Origin: Rhodobiaceae bacterium
GTDB lineage: Bacteria > Pseudomonadota > Alphaproteobacteria > RS24
Reading direction: 5' to 3'
DNA length: 43,648 nt
NCBI GenBank assembly: GCA_018660505.1
Contig: JABJKE010000009.1
Coordinates: 1-43,648, forward strand
The notes beneath the pieces were generated by a model. That model saw only the letters and a program-made list of their open reading frames with translations. It was not told the origin of the DNA and ran no database searches. A program made the position numbers and the translations under genes. Of the stretch, positions 28,149 to 36,968 are shown in pieces (position 1 is the stretch's first letter; the number at the start of each line of letters is the position of its first letter).

Positions 28149-29980
28149 CAGCGATTTCCGAGCCTGCGCTTCTCGCTTCCTTGAAGACGACTTTTGGCTA
28201 TGACCATTTTCGCGAGGGGCAGCTAGAGATTGTCGAGACTTTGCTGCGCGGAGACGATGCCTTTGTGGTGATGCCCACGGGGGCTGGTAAATCTTTGTGC
28301 TATCAGCTGCCGGCCATTTTATCGGCGCGCAAAACCATTATCGTGTCGCCGCTGGTGGCCTTAATCGATGACCAAGTGGCGGCCTTGCGCCAAAACGGGG
28401 TGGCGGCCAGTAAAATTCATTCGCATCAGAGTTATGACGAAAACGCCAATCAATGGCGTCGGTTTGCTGGGCCGGGCGCGCAACTTTTATACATGAGCCC
28501 CGAGCGTTTAATGCAGCCGCGCATGTTAGAGGCGTTAAAACATCAATCCGTGGGTATGTTTGTGGTCGATGAGGCGCATTGTATTTCCAAATGGGGAGCC
28601 GCTTTTCGGCCCGAATATGAAGCGCTATCGCAATTGAAAATGCTTTTCCCCGAAGCCCAAATTGCCGCCTTTACAGCGACCGCAGATGAAGCCACGCGCC
28701 AAGACATTGTGCATAAATTATCGAACCAGAATTGTCGGGTTTTTGTCAAAGGGTTCGATCGGCCGAATTTATCACTGGCGGTTCTGGCAAAAGAAAAATG
28801 GAAAGAGCGGCTGGTAAATTTGCTAGAGCCCAAACGCGGCCAAAGCGGCATTGTCTATTGTCTGTCGCGCAAAGACACGGATGACATGGCCGCCGTTCTC
28901 TCCGCCGCGGGGTTCACGGCTTTGGCCTATCATGCGGGCAAAGACGGCGACTATCGACGCGATGCGCAAAACCGTTTCATGACCGAAGATGGGTTGATTA
29001 TGGTGGCCACCATCGCCTTTGGCATGGGCATTGATAAGCCAGATATTCGCTTTGTGATTCACGCCAGTCTGCCCAGCAGTATGGAGGCGTTTTACCAAGA
29101 AATTGGCCGCGCCGGCCGCGATGGGGCGCCAGCGGAAACGATATTATTCTATTCGCTGCAAGATTTTATCAAACGGCAGAACATGATTTTTGACGGCGAG
29201 GGCGAGGGCGAATTTAAATTGCTCGAGTATAAACGCCTCGAAGCGCTCATCGGTTATTGCGAGGCGACGACCTGCCGCCGCATGTCGATTTTAACTTATT
29301 TCGATGAAGCCTCTACGCCGTGCGGCAATTGCGATAATTGCCTCGACCCGCCCGTCGTCGAAGATTATAGCGCCAAAGCGCAGGCGATTTTTGCCGCCAT
29401 TCAGCAGACCGGACAATTTTTTGGCCAAGCCCATATTCTCGATGTTTTAAAGGGCGCGCAAAATGCCAAAATCCGTCAGCGCAATCATCAAGACTTAGCC
29501 TGTTTTGGCGCTTTGGCCGATGACCCCAAAGCGCATTTGCAAAGCTGGATGCGCCAGCTCATTGCCATGGGCGCGGTGCGGCCCAATTTGGCCCGATATG
29601 GCGCGCTTGAAATAACCGAGCTGGGCGCGCAAATAAGCCAAGGCGACAAGCCATTTACGGCCAAAAAGCCAAAAGCCTCGAGCGCCAGCGTGACCTCGAA
29701 ATCGGGCGGCCGGGCGAAAAACACCTCGAGCTTAGAAGGGGCCGACGATAAGTTGTTTCAAGACCTCAAGGCTTTGCGGTTGGAAATTGCGCAGGAGAAA
29801 AACATTCCCGCCTATGCGGTGTTCCACGATAGCGCGCTGAAAGATTTCGCCACACTTAAGCCGCAAACCAGAGCGCAATTTGAAGAGATAAATGGCGTCG
29901 GGCCGAAAAAACTCGACCGCTATTTCGAGGCGTTTTCGCAAGCCATTGCGCTATATGTTGCGGCCCATAAAAACGGCTAG
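28145..29980 (+). CDS. recQ: ATP-dependent DNA helicase RecQ
   Basis: RecQ unwinds DNA 3'-5' in recombination and repair. The 611-residue protein has Walker A TGAGKS at 45-50, DEAH at 142-145, the RQC zinc site Cys377, Cys393, Cys396, Cys399, a winged helix to about 510 and a C-terminal HRDC domain from about 535. The aromatic-rich loop reads KWGAAFRPEY, so the usual His and Asp (E. coli 156 and 157) are Ala152 and Ala153. The start lacks a ribosome site and overlaps the stop of a nine-codon reading frame at 28119. Confidence 0.95.
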   Translation: MTAISEPALLASLKTTFGYDHFREGQLEIVETLLRGDDAFVVMPTGAGKSLCYQLPAILSARKTIIVSPLVALIDDQVAALRQNGVAASKIHSHQSYDENANQWRRFAGPGAQLLYMSPERLMQPRMLEALKHQSVGMFVVDEAHCISKWGAAFRPEYEALSQLKMLFPEAQIAAFTATADEATRQDIVHKLSNQNCRVFVKGFDRPNLSLAVLAKEKWKERLVNLLEPKRGQSGIVYCLSRKDTDDMAAVLSAAGFTALAYHAGKDGDYRRDAQNRFMTEDGLIMVATIAFGMGIDKPDIRFVIHASLPSSMEAFYQEIGRAGRDGAPAETILFYSLQDFIKRQNMIFDGEGEGEFKLLEYKRLEALIGYCEATTCRRMSILTYFDEASTPCGNCDNCLDPPVVEDYSAKAQAIFAAIQQTGQFFGQAHILDVLKGAQNAKIRQRNHQDLACFGALADDPKAHLQSWMRQLIAMGAVRPNLARYGALEITELGAQISQGDKPFTAKKPKASSASVTSKSGGRAKNTSSLEGADDKLFQDLKALRLEIAQEKNIPAYAVFHDSALKDFATLKPQTRAQFEEINGVGPKKLDRYFEAFSQAIALYVAAHKNG

Positions 29981-30071
29981 CGGGCCTTAAGCAATAAACC
30001 ACTTGTCGTGGCCGTGATGTTTGGCCATATTCGCGCCCATCGTGAACCCCTCGAAGGGACCTAAGCCCCTT

Positions 30072-31895
30072 ATGCTAGAGATTAATAATATCACCTACCG
30101 GATTGCCGGACGCACTTTGTTTGAGCAGGCGTCTTTGTCGATACCGGCTGGCCATCATGTTGGCCTCGTTGGCCCCAATGGAACGGGCAAATCGACTTTG
30201 TTCAAGCTCATCGCCGATGAATTGCAGCTTGATGGCGGCGATATCTCGATGATGTCGAACACGCAAATGGGGATGGTGCGGCAAGATATTCCAGATGATG
30301 ACACTCCGCTCATCGACGTGGTTTTGGCCGCCGATACCGAGCGTGCCAGCCTGTTTGCCGAGCTGGAAACCGATATTGATGTCGAGCGCATGTCCGATAT
30401 TTATATGCGCCTTGCCGATATCAACGCCTATGAAGCGCCGTCGCAGGCGGCGATTATTCTGTCGGGCTTGGGCTTTACCACCGAGCAGCAAAGCCAACCG
30501 ATTAGCGATTTTTCAGGCGGTTGGAAAATGCGCGTGGCGCTGGCCGCGGCCTTGTTTCGCAAACCCAATTTGCTGCTGCTTGATGAGCCGACCAACCATT
30601 TGGATTTCGAGGCGATTGTCTGGCTAGAAACCTATCTGCAAAATTATGAACATACGTTCATCATCATCAGCCATGACCGCGAGACGCTGAATAAAGTGGT
30701 GACCCATATCGCGCATTTAGATCAGCTGAAGCTGACGCTTTATACTGGCAATTATGACCAGTTTGAAAATGCCCATGCGCAAAAGCGCCTTGGCCATCAA
30801 GCGCTATTTGATAAGCAGCAAGCGCACAAAAAGAAGATGATGGAATTTGTCGATCGCTTTGGTGCCAAAGCGAGTAAGGCCAAACAGGCGCAAAGTCGGC
30901 TGCGCGCCATCGAGCGGATGGATATGGTGGATGCGCTGATTGCCGAGCGCTCGACCTCGTTTAAATTTCCCCAGCCCGAACAAATTTCTTCGCCGATTAT
31001 CACCATGGATGACGTGGATGTGGGCTATGAGGCGGGCAAGCCGATTTTGCGCAAAATTAACCTCGGTCTGGCGGGCGACGACCGGGTGGCGCTTTTGGGC
31101 GCCAATGGCAATGGCAAGTCGACTTTGGTGAAGCTGATTTCTGATAATCTGTCGGCCATGGCCGGCCAAGTAACCCGCAATAGCAACTTGCGCATTGGCT
31201 ATTTCGCTCAGCATCAATCTGATGAACTGGATGACGAGACGACGCCCTATGAGGCGATGCGAAAGTCTATCGGCGAGATACCGGAAGCCAAATGCCGCGC
31301 GCTGCTGGGCAAGTTTGGGTTTGATAAAGGCAAGTCGGATACGCAAATTAGAAAACTGTCGGGCGGCGAGAAAGCGCGGCTTTTATTCTGCATCATGAGC
31401 CATGACGCACCGCATATTATGTTGTTGGATGAGCCCACCAACCATTTGGATATCGACGCGCGCCAAGCGCTCATCGAGGCTTTAAACGGCTATCCGGGGT
31501 GCGTGATTTTGGTCAGCCATGACCCGCATTTGGTAGAAGCCGTGGCAGACCGATTATATTTGGTAAGAGACGCGGGCGTGGCGCCCTATGATGGCGATTT
31601 GCAAGCCTATCGCGGGCTGATTATGGAGCAACGCCGCAAAGAGCGCGCCGATGCACGCAAGACCAAGAAAACCGAAAAAGCCAAACCCGCCGCACAGGAT
31701 AATGCCGCACAAGCCGAAAAACTAGAAAGCCAATTGGCCGAATTGACCGACCAAAGAACCTGCCTAGAGACGGCCATGTCAAAACCCGACGCCATGGCCG
31801 ATAGCGCGCAAATGGAAAAACTTTTGGCCGACTATGCGCATGTGGAAACGCAAATCGGGGAAACGGAAAAAGCCTGGTTCGACACCCAGAGCTAA
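30072..31895 (+). CDS. ABC-F family ATPase (YheS-like)
   Basis: A soluble 607-residue protein with two ABC domains and no membrane segments, of the ABC-F class that acts at the ribosomal E-site. Domain 1 has GPNGTGKST at 34-42, FSGGWKMR and LLLLDEPTNHLDF; the linker from about 225 to 315 is charged and helical; domain 2 has GANGNGKST, LSGGEKAR and LLDEPTNHLD; a Lys/Ala/Glu coiled coil closes the protein. The ATG at 30072 directly precedes the first strand. Its stop overlaps that of the facing tetR gene by four bases. It may relieve stalled ribosomes; specific role unknown. Confidence 0.92.
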   Translation: MLEINNITYRIAGRTLFEQASLSIPAGHHVGLVGPNGTGKSTLFKLIADELQLDGGDISMMSNTQMGMVRQDIPDDDTPLIDVVLAADTERASLFAELETDIDVERMSDIYMRLADINAYEAPSQAAIILSGLGFTTEQQSQPISDFSGGWKMRVALAAALFRKPNLLLLDEPTNHLDFEAIVWLETYLQNYEHTFIIISHDRETLNKVVTHIAHLDQLKLTLYTGNYDQFENAHAQKRLGHQALFDKQQAHKKKMMEFVDRFGAKASKAKQAQSRLRAIERMDMVDALIAERSTSFKFPQPEQISSPIITMDDVDVGYEAGKPILRKINLGLAGDDRVALLGANGNGKSTLVKLISDNLSAMAGQVTRNSNLRIGYFAQHQSDELDDETTPYEAMRKSIGEIPEAKCRALLGKFGFDKGKSDTQIRKLSGGEKARLLFCIMSHDAPHIMLLDEPTNHLDIDARQALIEALNGYPGCVILVSHDPHLVEAVADRLYLVRDAGVAPYDGDLQAYRGLIMEQRRKERADARKTKKTEKAKPAAQDNAAQAEKLESQLAELTDQRTCLETAMSKPDAMADSAQMEKLLADYAHVETQIGETEKAWFDTQS

Positions 31896-32530
31896 GGTGC
31901 GACCAAAAGCGTTGCAACCGTTTTGGTCGATATATCCTCGGCCTCGCTTGAGCTGACTTTCAGGCCGAGCAATGTCATATACAAAAGGCTCTGCACGCGC
32001 GCCGAGGCGGCAGCGGGGGTCAGGCCTTGCTCCAGAATTTGCACCACTGCCATCGAACAAATTCCGGTGACAAAGGCAATGCCGCCATCTAGGGCGGGGG
32101 GACAAAAGCGACCGCTTTCGACCCCGCGATGCAAATCAGCATAAAGGCCAGCGTTGAGTGGATTGTCTTTTTCGGTCGCCCATTCATGCCCGCGCAATAA
32201 AATCGTCGCGCGTTTCGGGTCGTTTAGGGCCAGGGCGATAAATAGGCACATGCCGCGGACGAGGCGCTCCGCCGGGTCGTCAATTTTACGATTGATGGCG
32301 CCGACACGGGTTTCCATTTCCACGCGAATTTGACGGGCGATAAGTTCGGCAAATTTCTGCTTATCGTCGAAATGATTGAAGAAGGTCCCCTTGGCCACGC
32401 GCGCCGCCTGCACCAATTCGTCGATGCTAATGGCATCAATGGACCGCGTTGCCAGCAAATCGACGCCTGCCGTGAGCAGGGCATTGCGGGTTTTCAAACT
32501 GCGTTTGGAAGGGGGGGGTATTTCGACCAT
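31892..32530 (-). CDS. TetR family repressor of the extradiol dioxygenase operon
   Basis: A 212-residue regulator with an N-terminal TetR helix-turn-helix (about 12-60, SIDELVQAARVAKGTFFNHFDDK) and a variable all-helical ligand domain. It is divergent from the extradiol dioxygenase operon across 110 bases that contain two palindromes, so it probably represses both itself and the operon and is released by a pathway compound (inference). Codons 5-7 contain a run of eight C, a possible slippage site. Confidence 0.88.
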   Translation of the reverse strand: MVEIPPPSKRSLKTRNALLTAGVDLLATRSIDAISIDELVQAARVAKGTFFNHFDDKQKFAELIARQIRVEMETRVGAINRKIDDPAERLVRGMCLFIALALNDPKRATILLRGHEWATEKDNPLNAGLYADLHRGVESGRFCPPALDGGIAFVTGICSMAVVQILEQGLTPAAASARVQSLLYMTLLGLKVSSSEAEDISTKTVATLLVAP

Positions 32531-32552
32531 GAACTTAAACTCAAATTTATAA

Positions 32553-32597
32553 ATTGACTATTTAGTCAATTTACGATTTATTGACCATCTTGTCAAT
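32553..32597. promoter_or_regulatory. Two TetR-type operator palindromes over divergent promoters
   Basis: ATTGACTATTTAGTCAAT at 32553-32570 is a perfect eight-base dyad with a two-base centre. ATTGAC-N6-GTCAAT at 32580-32597 repeats its outer six bases; the centres are 27 bases apart. On the minus strand TTGACA (32591-32596), a 17-base spacer and TAAATT (32568-32573) make a tetR promoter through both dyads; on the plus strand TTGACT (32554-32559), 17 bases and TTTATT (32577-32582) make one for the operon. Confidence 0.75.
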
Positions 32598-32640
32598 TTA
32601 TCACTTCGTCACTTTGTCACTGTTTGAAGGGGAGCTGTAA

Positions 32641-33582
32641 ATGAGCGTTCTAAAAATTGAAGACATATCGCACGTGCGCTTTCGCGCGCCAGATTTATCG
32701 GTCATGCAAGAGTTTCTTGAAGCCTTCGGGTTACAGCTTGCCGCGCGCGATGAAACCCATTTGATTATGCGCGCCCAAGGCGCGGCGCCTTTTGTGCATG
32801 CCACCGAAAAGGGCGAGGCCGGATTTGCCGCGCTTGGCTTGCGGGCGGCAAATGGCGAAGATTTACAAAAACTGGCCGATGCCGAGGGCGTGGCGGTCGA
32901 GCCATTTGACATGCCCGGCGGCGGGCAGGTGGTGCGCCTGACCGACCCGGACGGGCGGCTGGTGGAAGTGGTGGCAGAACAAGAAAGGCTGGCGCCCCTG
33001 CCTGTGGAGGCGCGCCCGCACGTCAATACTGGCCTGTCGCATCCACGCCAAAGCGAGACTGTCCGCATTGCGGCGGGTCCGGCCACGGTGATGCGGCTGG
33101 GCCATGTGGTGCTGGATGTCAGCGATTTTCGGTTGGTCGAAGACTGGTATAAACAGCGCTTTGGCTTTATCACCTCCGATGAGATTGAATTGGCACCGGA
33201 CCAACCCATGGGCGCCTTTTTGCGCTGCGATTTGGGCCATCGCCCCACCGACCACCATAGTTTGTTTTTGCTGCAAGCGCTGGACACCCCGGGCTTTAAT
33301 CATGCCGCTTTCGAAGTGCTGGACATCAATGAAATCATGCGCGGGCATGAGCATTTGAAAGCGCAAGGGCGCGATGCCAGTTGGGGCATTGGCCGCCATA
33401 TTCTGGGCAGCCAGATTTTTGATTATTGGCGCGACCCTTGGGGGCACGAGCTGGAACATTGGACGGATGGCGATTTATTCACCGCCGCCGACGGCTCGAA
33501 TAAGGCCAGTGTGGATGACCTGCTGGCCGTGCAATGGGGCATGTTGCACCCTCTGGTCGCGGCAACACAAGAAAAGGAATAA
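32641..33582 (+). CDS. Type I extradiol ring-cleavage dioxygenase
   Basis: A 313-residue two-module VOC enzyme that should open a catechol-like ring next to the hydroxyls using Fe(II) and oxygen. The catalytic set is complete by alignment with catechol 2,3-dioxygenase: metal ligands His155, His221 and Glu272, acid-base His206 (DHHSLFLL), and His253 and Tyr262 in the signature GRHILGSQIFDYWRDPWGHELE. The N-terminal module (1-120) is the usual non-catalytic copy. GAAGGGGAG at 32625-32633 sets the start. First gene of the operon; substrate unknown. Confidence 0.85.
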   Translation: MSVLKIEDISHVRFRAPDLSVMQEFLEAFGLQLAARDETHLIMRAQGAAPFVHATEKGEAGFAALGLRAANGEDLQKLADAEGVAVEPFDMPGGGQVVRLTDPDGRLVEVVAEQERLAPLPVEARPHVNTGLSHPRQSETVRIAAGPATVMRLGHVVLDVSDFRLVEDWYKQRFGFITSDEIELAPDQPMGAFLRCDLGHRPTDHHSLFLLQALDTPGFNHAAFEVLDINEIMRGHEHLKAQGRDASWGIGRHILGSQIFDYWRDPWGHELEHWTDGDLFTAADGSNKASVDDLLAVQWGMLHPLVAATQEKE

Positions 33583-33585
33583 GCT

Positions 33586-34422
33586 ATGAAACTAGCAAGA
33601 TATAAAACCGCCGAGGGCATTCATTTTGGTTTGGTTCGCGACGACCGCATCTATCGGTTGGCCTATGATGGGTCGGCGCAAGAGCTGATTGCCGATTGGC
33701 AGGCCAACCAATCCGCCTGCGCAAAAGCCTTGCAAGGCGATGGGCAGGCGTTAAGCGACGTGGCCTTGCTGGCGCCAGTGCCGCGCCCGGGCAAAATATT
33801 CGCGATCGGTCTTAATTTCGCAGACCATATTGAAGAATCGGGCATGGAAACGCCGAGCGAGCAAATCTGGTTCACCAAAGCCGTCACTTCCGTCAACGGT
33901 CCGTTTGACCCTATTGTCATTCCAAAAATATCCCAAACCGTCGATTATGAGGTGGAGATGGTTGCGGTGATTGGCAAGCAAGGCAAAAACCTTTCCGAAA
34001 CAGAGGTTGCCGATTATATTTTCGGCTATTGTGTCGGCAATGATGTCACCGAGCGTTTTTGGCAACATCGCACGCCGCAATGGTCGCTGGGCAAAAGCTT
34101 CGACACCCATGCCCCCATCGGGCCATGGATTACCACAGCCGATGAAATCGCTGACCCGCATGCTTTAGACCTTACTTGCTCGGTCAATGGCGAGCTGCGC
34201 CAAAGCTCGAACACCAAGCATTTGGTGTTCAATATTTGGCAGCAAATTTCCCAGCTCAGCCAAGCCATGACGCTAGAGCCGGGCGATTTGATTTTCACCG
34301 GCACGCCAGGCGGCGTTGGCGCAGCCATGGATCCGATGGTTTTCTTGCAAGAGGGCGATGTGCTGGTTACCGAGATTGAAAAATTGGGCCGCCTCGAAGG
34401 CCGCCTGGTGAATGAGGGCTAA
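33586..34422 (+). CDS. Fumarylacetoacetate hydrolase family protein
   Basis: A 278-residue FAH-fold enzyme. The family includes hydrolases of beta-diketo ring-cleavage products, hydratases and decarboxylases. FAIGLNFADHIEESGM near 83 opens the fold, metal ligands are expected from DYEVEMVAVIG (Glu-x-Glu near 123-125) and a following Asp, and IFTGTPGGVG near 236 is the C-terminal signature. It starts three bases after the dioxygenase stop. In this operon it most likely hydrates, decarboxylates or hydrolyses the ring-fission product (inference). Confidence 0.88.
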   Translation: MKLARYKTAEGIHFGLVRDDRIYRLAYDGSAQELIADWQANQSACAKALQGDGQALSDVALLAPVPRPGKIFAIGLNFADHIEESGMETPSEQIWFTKAVTSVNGPFDPIVIPKISQTVDYEVEMVAVIGKQGKNLSETEVADYIFGYCVGNDVTERFWQHRTPQWSLGKSFDTHAPIGPWITTADEIADPHALDLTCSVNGELRQSSNTKHLVFNIWQQISQLSQAMTLEPGDLIFTGTPGGVGAAMDPMVFLQEGDVLVTEIEKLGRLEGRLVNEG

Positions 34423-34427
34423 CCCCT

Positions 34428-35903
34428 ATGACTTCGATGACACCCCCTCAAGTTGACGTTTTGATTGTTGGCGGCGGTCCGGTTGGTGTGACGGGTGCCA
34501 TACTATTGGCCAAGCAAGGGCTGAAGGTTCTGGTGGCGGAGCGCGAACCCGGCATTTACCCGCTGCCGCGCGCGGCCCATATCGACCATGAAGCGATGCG
34601 CATCTTTCAGGCCGCCGGCATTGCCGATGCTTTATTGGCCACCACCCGCGAAGCCAAACGCTATGATTTTTTAAACGCCGCGGGCGATGTGTTGATGCGC
34701 CTAGAGACCGGCGCCGGCGATACGCTATCGGGATGGCCGGCGTCGAATATGATTCATCAACCCTCCCTAGAACAGCTATTGAACGATGCCATTGCTGCCA
34801 GCCCGACGGCTGACTTTCGGCGGCTATGGGGGCTGGTCGATTTTGCCGTCGATGACGCCGGCGTCACCGCGCATTTTGAGACCCCCGAAGGCCGCCAAGA
34901 AATACAGACCAAATATTTACTGGGTTGCGACGGCGCCAATAGCACGGTGCGAAGCTTAGCCGATATCCAACAGGATGATTTGGGCTTTAACGAGTCGTGG
35001 CTGGTTATCGATACAATCGTCAAACAAGAGAGCGCTCTGCCCGATTGCAATTTGCAAATCTGCGATCCGGCGCGGCCGACCACGTGCGTCATGATGGGCA
35101 ATGGGCGCCATCGCTGGGAGTTTATGCTGCTGCCCGGAGAGACGCCCGAGGCGATGCAAAAACCGGAAACCATTCAGACCCTGATGGCGCCCTGGGAGGT
35201 GGAGGGGGCGGTCGAGGTGGAGCGCACGGCGGTCTATCGTTTCGGGGCGACGCTGGCGAAAAATTGGCGACAGGGCCGCGTCTTATTGGCCGGCGATGCG
35301 GCTCATTTAATGCCGCCATTTGCTGGCCAAGGCCTGTGTTCCGGCTTGCGCGACGTCGATAATTTGGCCTGGAAGCTGGCGATGATTGTGCAACACGGGG
35401 CCGATGAGGCTTTGCTCGATAGCTATCAAAGCGAGCGCGAACCGCATGTGCGTGCGGTTATCGATTTGGCCATTATGATGGGGCAAATGGTGTGCGTTAG
35501 CGACCCGGAAGCGGCGGCGGCGCGCGATGCCGATTTGATGGCACAACGCAAGCAAAACGGCGATGCCAGCGGTGCCATGGCCTTCCCGCCTTTATTGGCA
35601 GGCACGATTTTAGAAGGCAGCCCGCAGGCTGGAATGCTGTTTCCGCAAGTCGAAAGGCTAGACGATGTGCTGAGCCGGGCAGCTTATCTTATCTCCAAGA
35701 CGGATGTGTCGGGGGCGCTGCCGATCGATTATCTGACGCTGGAGGATGCGCGTCTGAAACCGGTGCGGTCTGTTATCGAAACCTGGCTCGATGTGCATCA
35801 GGTGGAGGCTGTGCTGGTGCGCGGCGATAGATATATTTTTGGCACGGGGGAGGGCGCGCCCTTGGCCGCCGCCTTTGGCCGCGCCGTCGGGGTCGCGTCT
35901 TAA
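34428..35903 (+). CDS. FAD-dependent aromatic monooxygenase (MhpA/PHBH-like)
   Basis: A 491-residue class A flavoprotein hydroxylase that adds a hydroxyl to a phenolic ring using NAD(P)H and oxygen. The ADP-binding loop GGGPVG is at 15-20, the DG motif is LLGCDGANSTVRSL near 165, and the GD motif VLLAGDAAHLMPPFAGQG has Asp290. The C-terminal thioredoxin-like tail of the MhpA/PcpB subgroup is short but recognisable (VLVRGDRYIFG). It lies five bases after the FAH gene. It would prepare the catechol for the extradiol enzyme. Substrate cannot be read from sequence. Confidence 0.88.
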   Translation: MTSMTPPQVDVLIVGGGPVGVTGAILLAKQGLKVLVAEREPGIYPLPRAAHIDHEAMRIFQAAGIADALLATTREAKRYDFLNAAGDVLMRLETGAGDTLSGWPASNMIHQPSLEQLLNDAIAASPTADFRRLWGLVDFAVDDAGVTAHFETPEGRQEIQTKYLLGCDGANSTVRSLADIQQDDLGFNESWLVIDTIVKQESALPDCNLQICDPARPTTCVMMGNGRHRWEFMLLPGETPEAMQKPETIQTLMAPWEVEGAVEVERTAVYRFGATLAKNWRQGRVLLAGDAAHLMPPFAGQGLCSGLRDVDNLAWKLAMIVQHGADEALLDSYQSEREPHVRAVIDLAIMMGQMVCVSDPEAAAARDADLMAQRKQNGDASGAMAFPPLLAGTILEGSPQAGMLFPQVERLDDVLSRAAYLISKTDVSGALPIDYLTLEDARLKPVRSVIETWLDVHQVEAVLVRGDRYIFGTGEGAPLAAAFGRAVGVAS

Positions 35904-35904
35904 A

Positions 35905-36912
35905 ATGGCTTGGTGGCTTGCCCTCATCGGATGTCTCGCCTTGCTGGTACTGGTCTATCTGGGCGAAAAGCGCCAGCGTCGCACGCGGCCAGTAAAGGGC
36001 GGCAAACAAAACGGCGTTCACTTGCCCTATCAAAAAGACCTCGAGCTTTATGCCAATCCGTTTTCGCATTGCTCGCGCAAGGTTACCTTGGCGATGGAAG
36101 AATATGAGCTCGATTATGCCTATCACAAGGTTCATCTCATCGAGACCGGCTGGTATGAAACCATTAGCCGGGCCTTTCTGGCGGTGAACCCGTCCGGCCT
36201 CGTGCCGGTTTTAGTGCATCGCGGCACGCCGATTTTTGAATCCGATGATATTCTCCTGTACCTCGACACATTGACCGATAAGCCAAGCGTTGTGCCGGAG
36301 GATGCGGCGGCGCAAAAAGCAATGGCGCATTGGATTTCTTTTTGCGCGATTTCTAGCCAAGACCCGATGGCGCGGATGGACAGCCAGGCGGGCGCGTGCA
36401 TTCCAGCCCTTACCCTGCCGCTTTTTGCGACGATGATTCACGATATTAAAATCCGTCATATTCTTATCGGGTTTTTATTTCATCCCGACAAACGCCGCCC
36501 GTTGTTTTTCTTATCTGCCAAATTGCTTGGCTTGGGCGGCATTTTAAAACGCGGGCCAGCCAGTGCCATGATACGAGCAGGGCGCGACGCCATGCTGGGC
36601 CATATGAAAACCATGAATGCCGCTTTAGAAGCAAGCGGCGGGCCATGGATTTTGGGCGCGCGTTTCAGCCTCGCGGATATTTCAATGGCCTCGATATATT
36701 TGCGGCTCGATGAGACCGGATGGCTGGATTGGTTTGCCCGCCAAGCCGATTTGGACGCGCTCGTGGCGCATTACACGCGACTAAAAGCCCGACCGAGTTG
36801 GCAAAGAGCGATTGACGACAGGCAGTTGGAGATAATCAAAAGCGGTCGCCAGCGCCTGTTGAGCACGGTTGAAAAATCACCGGCCATTCGCAAAAACCTA
36901 TACGGCCAGTAA
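35905..36912 (+). CDS. Membrane-anchored glutathione S-transferase-like protein
   Basis: A 335-residue GST with an N-terminal membrane helix (residues 2-20, WWLALIGCLALLVLVYLG) and a basic linker before the thioredoxin-fold domain at about 46-125. The active-site segment is PFSHCSRKV at 52-60, the cis-proline is in SGLVPVLV, and ESDDILLYLD binds glutathione. The helical domain ends with LGARFSLADISMASIYLRLDE. The ATG at 35905 is one base after the hydroxylase stop; the in-frame ATG at 35791 lies inside that gene. GSTs of this group act as isomerases, etherases or dehalogenases; the anchor is unusual. Confidence 0.82.
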   Translation: MAWWLALIGCLALLVLVYLGEKRQRRTRPVKGGKQNGVHLPYQKDLELYANPFSHCSRKVTLAMEEYELDYAYHKVHLIETGWYETISRAFLAVNPSGLVPVLVHRGTPIFESDDILLYLDTLTDKPSVVPEDAAAQKAMAHWISFCAISSQDPMARMDSQAGACIPALTLPLFATMIHDIKIRHILIGFLFHPDKRRPLFFLSAKLLGLGGILKRGPASAMIRAGRDAMLGHMKTMNAALEASGGPWILGARFSLADISMASIYLRLDETGWLDWFARQADLDALVAHYTRLKARPSWQRAIDDRQLEIIKSGRQRLLSTVEKSPAIRKNLYGQ

Positions 36913-36968
36913 ATCTGTTTGCTGTGCGGTCAAGATATTTTGACGCTTCGGTATCCTGCCGAGAGCTG

